A DNA stretch of 25,137 bases. Origin: Candolleomyces eurysporus. Its lineage: Eukaryota; Basidiomycota; Agaricomycetes; Agaricales; Psathyrellaceae. This document shows, in pieces, positions 19,633 to 25,137 of the stretch. Each line of letters begins with the position of its first letter. Within the stretch, counting starts at the first letter, position 1. The notes beneath the pieces were generated by a model. It was not told the DNA's origin, did no database searches, and saw only the letters and a program-made list of their open reading frames with translations. The stretch covers positions 1-25,137 of the forward strand of contig JANBPK010001011.1 of the NCBI GenBank assembly GCA_027579435.1, written 5' to 3'. A program made the translations under genes and the position numbers.

Positions 19633-20881
19633 ACTGCTTTCCGCGCCTAGCCTCTTCCCTACATGGTCGACGACGTGGGGAACTGTTCTGTAAATTCAGC
19701 AACAGCACTATGCCATCGACCAGATCTCTGTTGGGAGTAGGCGGAGACGGTCGTGGGGTACCCGGGTAGTCCGGAGGTGGACTAGACCCTTCCACGGTGG
19801 TTGTCTCCGATGGGGGTTGATTCTCCTTATCGGAGTCGGACTCCATCGAATGAGGATTCTCTGGGATGACACGCTCATCCGTCGAAGATCCGGCCGCGGC
19901 GGTCTCAGGGTCTGGGCCAATGTCACGTCCATCCGAGGACTGTGCACCCTGAGGGCCATCTTGAACGGCCAGTCTCTGCACTGCACGCGCGGCCAAAGCC
20001 TGCCGCACGGCAACCGTAAGAGACTCACTCGACCCAGGCTGACCTGGAGGGACGTAGCCGTCGGGACGGCGTCTCCAGATATGTGCAGCCTGCACTGGTT
20101 GGGGTTGTCGGGGTGTCAATAATGTGGTAAAGGGGTTACGCGAGTTGGCGGGCAAGTTGCTGCGAACCGCAGCTTCTTGCCGACTTTGATCCAGATCTGC
20201 TTGAGATAGGATCGTCGTCTCGGTCCTCCGCAACGGAGGTCCAGCTCGAGAAACTGTTACCGGGGCAGCGGATCCGCGCCTCCGGCCTCTACCACTGGCA
20301 CCACCGGTTTCTACCCTGGAAGGGTATCTCCCCGGCGTTCCTCGACTGGGCGCATTCGCAGCTAAATGCGAGTGGTGGCCCAGCGACGGGTTTTGCAACT
20401 CGCGCTGATGATCCGAGCAATTCGGGTCAGTGCAATAGTTACAACCTTGTCTTTGAGGTCGATAACCAGCATCTACCGCAAAGCGATTCGTAAAATCGCT
20501 GAGTCGAGAGATGGTTCGCTCCAAGTTATTGAAGCGTTCCTCCATATGGCGAGCCCTGGCTTCTGACCGTAAACGGGCAGCTTCCATGTCTCGCCTCCGG
20601 TTCTCGGACTCCCAGAACTGTCGCCCAAGCGACTCTGGCATGCGGAATCTATGTCCGAGGGATCCAAACAGCGCTCGAGAGCGCTGATTGACCCAATCAA
20701 TCCCTTGTGCGAGGACGCTCTCCTCCGAACCGGGAGGAGCGTTCCTCCACAAGCGATCTAGGGCGACGTGGAACGTGAATGTGAGCGTTAGCCAGACAAA
20801 CCACGTAGTCAGCGTCCACTGTGAAGAGGGCGACTGCGGGTTGTACTCGGCAACGTCTAACACGATCCCGTCGGGGCTCAT
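19631..20881 (-). CDS. Copia-A ORF1: extra ORF between primer-binding site and gag (416 aa)
   Basis: The ATG lies inside the primer-binding site and the frame stays open for 416 codons. The open frame extends further upstream into the LTR (to 21001), but the 20881 ATG is the first one outside it. Residues about 21-43 form a hydrophobic Trp/Thr/Leu/Phe segment (likely transmembrane). Residues about 93-130 are Arg/Glu-rich and probably coiled coil. Residues 147-158 hold CNYCTDPNCSDH, a C-x2-C-x4-C-x2-H pattern that may bind zinc but differs from the CCHC knuckle. About 170-416 is Pro/Ser/Arg-rich and probably disordered. Copia elements normally have only a short leader here, and envelope-like ORFs usually come after pol. 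I recognise no family. It could supply the zinc-binding function missing from Gag, or be a captured host segment. Confidence 0.65.
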   Translation of the reverse strand: MSPDGIVLDVAEYNPQSPSSQWTLTTWFVWLTLTFTFHVALDRLWRNAPPGSEESVLAQGIDWVNQRSRALFGSLGHRFRMPESLGRQFWESENRRRDMEAARLRSEARARHMEERFNNLERTISRLSDFTNRFAVDAGYRPQRQGCNYCTDPNCSDHQRELQNPSLGHHSHLAANAPSRGTPGRYPSRVETGGASGRGRRRGSAAPVTVSRAGPPLRRTETTILSQADLDQSRQEAAVRSNLPANSRNPFTTLLTPRQPQPVQAAHIWRRRPDGYVPPGQPGSSESLTVAVRQALAARAVQRLAVQDGPQGAQSSDGRDIGPDPETAAAGSSTDERVIPENPHSMESDSDKENQPPSETTTVEGSSPPPDYPGTPRPSPPTPNRDLVDGIVLLLNLQNSSPRRRPCREEARRGKQ

Positions 20882-20884
20882 AAC
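20874..20884 (-). other. Primer-binding site complementary to the anticodon arm of initiator tRNA-Met
   Basis: On the minus strand the 5' LTR ends ...TGTTCAACA and is followed with no gap by GTTATGAGCCC. Its complement, GGGCTCATAAC, is the 3' side of the anticodon stem-loop region of eukaryotic initiator tRNA-Met (anticodon CAT), not the acceptor end. Drosophila copia is known to prime from a 5' half of this tRNA cleaved in the anticodon stem-loop, with the same 11-nt core. The exact abutment to the LTR supports the call. Confidence 0.82.
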
Positions 20885-21447
20885 TGTTGAACAGCCATGT
20901 TCGCAGAAGAGGGCAATCCTACTGAACTCGCTATTGCAAGTACAGGGGAATAACCTGCGCAGAAACGTAGCCCTAGAATACTGAGTATGATCTGACATCA
21001 TACCTTGCTTGGTGCTTTGATGGAGGTGAGAGGGTGGTGTTGATGCGAGTGTGCTGTAAGCGTGTGTAGAAGAGTACTTGGTAGTACGAGTTGTTCTGTA
21101 GAAACTAGCTACTACAAGAGGGCTATTTATACGTTTCTACTATGTGACAGTCACGTCACAATAAGTCACTCAACTGGTCTGTGCGCCAGTTGGCTGACTG
21201 AGCATTGCGTGCTTAGCACGTCATGCTGACTGAGCCTATGACGTAGTACAATAGGCTACTGACTAAGGATGACGTAGTATGATGTATATGAAACATGATG
21301 TCTACGTATGTCAAACTTCTGGCCAAGTCCAGACCTATCTAATAATAGACTACTACGTGTAACTACGTGTCCATACGTGTACTATGTCACGTGATAGGTA
21401 AGTGATTAGGCGCTGGATAAGACGCCCATTTCACGTAAAGTTCAACA
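20885..21447 (-). repeat. LTR shared by Copia-A (as 5' LTR) and Copia-B (as 3' LTR), 563 bp
   Basis: TGTTGAAC...GTTCAACA, the same length as the LTR at 4573-5135 and about 96% identical to it. On its left side it touches the primer-binding site (the 5' LTR role for Copia-A). On its right side it touches the polypurine tract (the 3' LTR role for Copia-B). A minus-strand TATA-like box lies at 21123-21133. A GTATGATG sequence (minus, from 21003) is a candidate splice donor in the leader and is conserved in the other LTR. Confidence 0.9.
21123..21133 (-). promoter_or_regulatory. TATA-like box in the shared LTR, promoter of Copia-A
   Basis: Minus-strand CGTATAAATAG, identical to the copy at 4811-4821. 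In this LTR it is placed to drive the genomic RNA of Copia-A, with a start expected near 21095, upstream of the candidate donor at 21003 and of the primer-binding site. Confidence 0.55.
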
Positions 21448-21454
21448 CTCCCCC
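21448..21454 (-). other. Polypurine tract of Copia-B
   Basis: On the minus strand GGGGGAG directly precedes the LTR, as in Copia-A at 5136-5142. The flanking CGCATG is also conserved. Confidence 0.75.
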
Positions 21455-21491
21455 ATGCGATCTATACGGTGCGTATAGTCTAGCATTAGAC

Positions 21492-24400
21492 TTAGTGAAA
21501 TACTAGTCCAAGCGACTTGCGGAATAATTCAAACTTTACTCTGCCCAATGGCTTGGTAAAGATATCCGCGGGGTTGTCATCTGTAGGAATATAAAACAAA
21601 GAAACTTCTTCGTTTTCAACGTACTGCCTGATCAAGTGGTAGCGAACATCTATATGTTTAGTTCGTCGTTCCTGAACCGGATTGGAGGCATTAAAAATGG
21701 CTCCTTGGTTATCCACATAGATCGGCACTGGAACCTGCATTGGAATGCCAAGTTCCTTCAGAAGAATCCTTAGCCAAATGACTTGCTTTGCGCAGTCAGA
21801 TAGAGCCATATACTCTGCTTCCGTTGAGGAAGTGGCGATGGATTTCTGAGTGTACGATTTCCAAGAGACAGCACCAGATGCAAGAAGGACTAGGTTGCCC
21901 GTCTGCGAGAGCCTGTGCGTAGGATCTTGGGCATAGTCGGAATCGGTGTATGACTCAAGACCTTGACCAAGGCCTTTGCGCCCCTCGAATACTAACGAGT
22001 ACTTCCTAGTACCTGCTAAGTATTTCATTATGTATAGAGCTTTTGATAGATGCTCTTCCGTAGGGTTTGCGCAATGCTGTGCCATTTTGGTTACAGCGTA
22101 GGCAATGTCAGGTCGAGTCCCTAGCATCAAATAGAGTAGGGATCCGATTACAGACTGATATTTGCGGGTAAGAACCGCATTGTTAGGACCTTCATATTTC
22201 GCGGGATAATATCCCTCGACCATGGGAGTCCGAGCTGGTTTGGCATTAGCCATGCCGAAGCGCTCAAGGACCTTTTCCAAGTACTTGGTCTGATCAAGTT
22301 TGATCGTATTACCATCGTACTGGATAGTCATGCTAAGAAACTCGGTAGGCGTTCCGAGATCTCTGCATTCCCATACTCGCATGAATTCCATTTTCTTTTG
22401 GTCAGCTAGGACCTTTAGACCAAAGAAGATGATATCGTCAACATATGCGACCATAATCACAACTCCTTTCTGGTCACGGTATATGAAGATACCGGAATCC
22501 GAATGCAGCCTTTTAAAGCCCAGTTTGCGTACGGATTTCTCAAGTTCAAGCCACCACGCACGGGCTGCTTGCTTGAGGCCATATATGGCACGGTGGAGGC
22601 GGTAGACCTTCCGCTCCTGGCCTTTGGCAACAAAGCCTTCAGGTTGATCCATATAGATCTCTTCGTCTAGCTTACCGTAGAGGAAGGCAGTCTTCACATC
22701 TACGGCGGTCATATACCACCCAAATAGGGCTGCTAGAGCGAACACGAAGCGGACGCTTTCATAGCGTACTACTGGGGAAAACAGTGCTTCGAAATCTATT
22801 CCCTCAACTTGAGAGAAACCCTTGGCTACAAATCGGGCGCGTTTGCGACCATCCGACTTGATATCATAGACCCATCTGCCTTTGATGGTCTTCCGANTTT
22901 TCGGGAGTTCGACGAGTTCAAAGACTTGGCGGCTTTTGAGAGCATCAATCTCATCAGCCATTGCCTGTCTCCATTCTCTTTGTTCCGACTCAGGTAGTCG
23001 GAGAATGTCTCGAAAGGTCCATTCTTTTGGACTTTTAATGTTGGTAGGAAGCTTCTCAATTTCCACGTTGGGAACTGCCTGGGCTAGCAGGTGATTGAGA
23101 AAATCTACTCCCCCATCCTGACACAGTTCGGCAAGAGTTGCACGCTCCTTGCCTTTCTGCTGTATCCCTTTCAGCAACGACTCAACTACTTCTTCATCAG
23201 TAGTTGCGCCATCATCAGTGGTCGCATCACTGGTAGCAGTGGAGTAGCTTCCACTGGCGTTCTGTCGCTGCCTCTTAACTCGCTTCGTCTGTGACGCCGG
23301 AGGAGGCACACTTTCCTTAATAGGGCCCTTGCGGGCAGCAGAACTGGGGCCGGGATCCCCTTTCGTAATCGTCTGCGAGCGAGGAGGCGACTTCCGAGTC
23401 GGCAGCTCCCCTATAGCTCTCCTAAAGGACTTCTCTCCAGCTGTCTCACGGAGAATTTCCGTGGGTGCTTTCGTTTCACCATAGACATTGCCTGAACGAG
23501 TAGGGATTTTTACCTGACGCCCTGAGCGTGTTCTACGCTCCCCCTGACGAGGTTCCTCGGCGGGTCGTCTAGGTGGCTCATCGTCGTCAGACTCATTCCC
23601 GTCGGAAGGAGGAGACGAGGCTCTTTGTGGATGGGACGAGAAACTTCTGCGCTTAGTGCGCATCTGAAGTTCTTCCTCAGAGAATTCTGATTGCTCGTCT
23701 TTAGATTCACGATCGTTCCTTGGTAGATGGACCGAGGTGTACCGCGGAAGTGTAAAACCCTTGGCTTTTGGGAACAATGTTTCATCAAACATTGCCTTTG
23801 TGCCTATATGTACCGAGTTATTGCTGCAACGCATAAACTGGTACCCTTTGACTCCTTTCGGGAATCCAAGGAAAATCATGGGAACCGCCTTAGGAGACAA
23901 CTTGTTCCTACGCGTCTCTGGACTCATCCAGACCCATGCTAGGCATCCGAACACCCGTAAGTTTGAGATGTCAGGTACTTCGCCAGTAAGCAGTTCCGTC
24001 GGCGTCAGCCAATTAAGGCGGCGAACTGGAGTACGATTATAAACGTACACTGCATGTTGCACAGAGAACTCCCACCAGGAATCAGGAACGGAAGCGTAGT
24101 GGCGCATAGCCTCTGCTTTATCCATAATAGTCCTGTTCAAACGTTCCGCTCGGCCGTTTTGCTGCGGCGTTCTCGGCGCTGAGGCCATCACCTCTATGCC
24201 TAGCTCCCCCAGGAGTTTGGCGAAGGCAAGAGACTTATACTCTCCACCGAAGTCGGACATAACCGATTTAATCTTCGTGGAGTACTGCGTTTGAACCCAG
24301 GTACTAAAAGTCCTGAAGGCCTTCAAGGCCTCGTCCTTAGTCCGAAGACAGACGATCCAGCAGTGAGAGGTATAGTCATCAAGAAATGATACAAAGTACC

Positions 24401-25130
24401 TATACTTGTGGTACGACTGTATCGGGAATTGTTTGAGATCTGTGTGAATCCTGCTAAAGGCGGCTTTCGCACGCGTGCCCGAACTAGGAAATGATGCGCT
24501 AGGCATCTTGCCCTCGGCACACCCGGAGCAGACTCCGGTGTCTTTAGGAATTTGAAGATCCTTTGGGAAGTTCTTGGTATGGCGAGCAGCCTGTTTAAGA
24601 ACATCGATAGAAGGGTGTCCGAAACGCTGGTGCCAGGTTTTGTAACTTGCCACGTAAACGACAGTGTGGGCAGAAAATGATTCGACCGGATCCTCGCGGG
24701 TCGGTCTAGTCCAATAGACGGTCTGCCCTTCAGACGCGGGGCGAGCTTCTAAGCTCATGCGTCCGGCGCTGTCCTTCAGAGTAATCCTCTCAGAGTTACC
24801 CTGAATGGAATGACCGTCCTGGAGAAATGATCCCAGAGATAGCAACTTCTCTTTGAAGCGCGGGACATAGAAGACGGGATAGAGACGGGCGACATGCTTT
24901 CTATCTCCGATTCGGAGTGCAAGGAAAGCTGTTCCGCGACCGACTATGTCTACATTTGTAGACGCCGTTGTTACCCTTTTATCTGAGACAGACTCGTAAT
25001 CAACGAGATCTTGCCTGCAGTTAGTGAAATGACGACTCGCTCCAGAGTCCAAGATCCATCCCCGATTCTTATTCTTACTCAACATCACACTCTGGTCAGA
25101 CCAGAAGGCAAAAGATTGATTCGTAACATT
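21492..25130 (-). CDS. Copia-B Pol: protease, integrase, reverse transcriptase, RNase H (5' end missing)
   Basis: Open for about 1213 codons without a frameshift. A nominal start is the GTG at 25088, but this is really an internal stretch of a polyprotein. In order: protease (WILDSGASRHF, about 25035-25060); integrase zinc site (WHQRFGHP...CSGCAEGK) and acidic triad in TDLKQF (about 24430), SDFGGEY (about 24247) and GRAERLNRT (about 24140); a Ser/Arg/Pro spacer; reverse transcriptase (VKTAFLYGKLDEEIYM; YVDD at about 22440-22452); RNase H (TDSDYAQD, TSSTEAEYMAL, DNQGAIF, then TKHIDVRYH). All catalytic residues seen in Copia-A are kept. The single N (22897) is in frame. Upstream an in-frame TGA lies at 25131-25133, just past the point where similarity to Copia-A ends. 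Confidence 0.9.
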   Translation of the reverse strand, partial: NVTNQSFAFWSDQSVMLSKNKNRGWILDSGASRHFTNCRQDLVDYESVSDKRVTTASTNVDIVGRGTAFLALRIGDRKHVARLYPVFYVPRFKEKLLSLGSFLQDGHSIQGNSERITLKDSAGRMSLEARPASEGQTVYWTRPTREDPVESFSAHTVVYVASYKTWHQRFGHPSIDVLKQAARHTKNFPKDLQIPKDTGVCSGCAEGKMPSASFPSSGTRAKAAFSRIHTDLKQFPIQSYHKYRYFVSFLDDYTSHCWIVCLRTKDEALKAFRTFSTWVQTQYSTKIKSVMSDFGGEYKSLAFAKLLGELGIEVMASAPRTPQQNGRAERLNRTIMDKAEAMRHYASVPDSWWEFSVQHAVYVYNRTPVRRLNWLTPTELLTGEVPDISNLRVFGCLAWVWMSPETRRNKLSPKAVPMIFLGFPKGVKGYQFMRCSNNSVHIGTKAMFDETLFPKAKGFTLPRYTSVHLPRNDRESKDEQSEFSEEELQMRTKRRSFSSHPQRASSPPSDGNESDDDEPPRRPAEEPRQGERRTRSGRQVKIPTRSGNVYGETKAPTEILRETAGEKSFRRAIGELPTRKSPPRSQTITKGDPGPSSAARKGPIKESVPPPASQTKRVKRQRQNASGSYSTATSDATTDDGATTDEEVVESLLKGIQQKGKERATLAELCQDGGVDFLNHLLAQAVPNVEIEKLPTNIKSPKEWTFRDILRLPESEQREWRQAMADEIDALKSRQVFELVELPKXRKTIKGRWVYDIKSDGRKRARFVAKGFSQVEGIDFEALFSPVVRYESVRFVFALAALFGWYMTAVDVKTAFLYGKLDEEIYMDQPEGFVAKGQERKVYRLHRAIYGLKQAARAWWLELEKSVRKLGFKRLHSDSGIFIYRDQKGVVIMVAYVDDIIFFGLKVLADQKKMEFMRVWECRDLGTPTEFLSMTIQYDGNTIKLDQTKYLEKVLERFGMANAKPARTPMVEGYYPAKYEGPNNAVLTRKYQSVIGSLLYLMLGTRPDIAYAVTKMAQHCANPTEEHLSKALYIMKYLAGTRKYSLVFEGRKGLGQGLESYTDSDYAQDPTHRLSQTGNLVLLASGAVSWKSYTQKSIATSSTEAEYMALSDCAKQVIWLRILLKELGIPMQVPVPIYVDNQGAIFNASNPVQERRTKHIDVRYHLIRQYVENEEVSLFYIPTDDNPADIFTKPLGRVKFELFRKSLGLVFH

Positions 25131-25137
25131 TCAGCAA

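Larger units (their letters stand above)
4573..21447 (-). mobile_element. Copia-A: full-length Ty1/Copia retrotransposon interrupted by a nested KDZ transposon
   Basis: Reading leftward, the order is: 5' LTR (20885-21447), primer-binding site, an extra 416-codon ORF, gag, the nested 8-kb KDZ transposon, pol (protease, integrase, reverse transcriptase, RNase H), polypurine tract, 3' LTR (4573-5135). Integrase before reverse transcriptase is the Ty1/Copia order. Without the insert and one 8-bp duplication the element is about 8.87 kb, long for a Copia because of the extra ORF. Its two LTRs are equal in length and about 96% identical by eye (about 20 differences). Its pol is very similar to that of Copia-B. 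The Gag-Pol frame is broken only by the KDZ insertion and by Ns near homopolymers. Confidence 0.9.
20885..25137 (-). mobile_element. Copia-B: second Ty1/Copia retrotransposon, 3' part, runs off or breaks at the window end
   Basis: Minus-strand Copia of the same family as Copia-A: pol (21492-25130), polypurine tract (21448-21454) and 3' LTR (20885-21447). Identity to Copia-A is high throughout, roughly 95% by eye, with one poorly alignable block in the spacer before reverse transcriptase (about 23150-23275). Similarity to Copia-A stops sharply near 25112, 25 bp from the window edge, so its gag and 5' LTR are not visible. Confidence 0.88.

Noticed and set aside
1..25137. CRISPR arrays, bacterial operons, ribosome-binding sites, tRNA or rRNA genes
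   Set aside because: No regularly spaced repeats of that kind and no cloverleaf or rRNA sequence were seen. Introns and element types show a eukaryotic genome.

Overview
The window looks like repeat-dense genomic DNA of a basidiomycete fungus, most likely an agaricomycete. The reasons are 14 short spliceosomal introns (43-92 nt, GTRNGT-type donors, CTRAY-like branch sites, YAG acceptors), a Kyakuja-Dileera-Zisupton (KDZ) transposase, and Copia retroelements of a type familiar from mushroom genomes. The species cannot be named from the sequence. About 80% of the window is transposable elements, all transcribed leftward (minus strand).

Layout from left to right. 1-4572 is flanking DNA without a convincing gene: one short ORF with a signal-anchor-like start, a CT microsatellite, and pyrimidine-rich stretches. 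4573-21447 is a complete Ty1/Copia retrotransposon (Copia-A, minus strand) with LTRs of 563 bp at 4573-5135 and 20885-21447. It is split by a nested DNA transposon of exactly 8000 bp at 9594-17593, bounded by 458-bp terminal inverted repeats and an 8-bp target-site duplication (CTTGATCT). 20885-25137 is the 3' part of a second, closely related Copia (Copia-B) whose 3' LTR is the same physical LTR that serves as the 5' LTR of Copia-A, a shared-LTR tandem.

The nested transposon is a KDZ element with three spliced genes, all on the minus strand. They are a 7-exon KDZ transposase (about 953 aa), a 5-exon accessory protein of unknown function (about 438 aa), and a 5-exon protein with an HMG-box-like segment (about 461 aa). 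Every exon joins in frame once a few homopolymer errors are discounted. The two inverted repeats look identical apart from one N, so the insertion appears recent and may be autonomous. No TET/JBP dioxygenase gene, a known companion of some fungal KDZ elements, is present.

Copia-A has unusual 5' architecture. Directly abutting the 5' LTR is an 11-nt primer-binding site complementary to the anticodon arm of initiator tRNA-Met, as in half-tRNA priming of Drosophila copia. The ATG inside that site opens a 416-codon ORF (membrane-segment, coiled-coil and CxxC...CxxH features) that lies before gag. A hairpin-rich 84-nt spacer with a plausible splice acceptor then leads to a single Gag-Pol frame, which is continuous across the KDZ insertion point. 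Several Ns sit next to homopolymers and behave as spurious +1 bases. They create apparent frameshifts that are probably sequencing artefacts.
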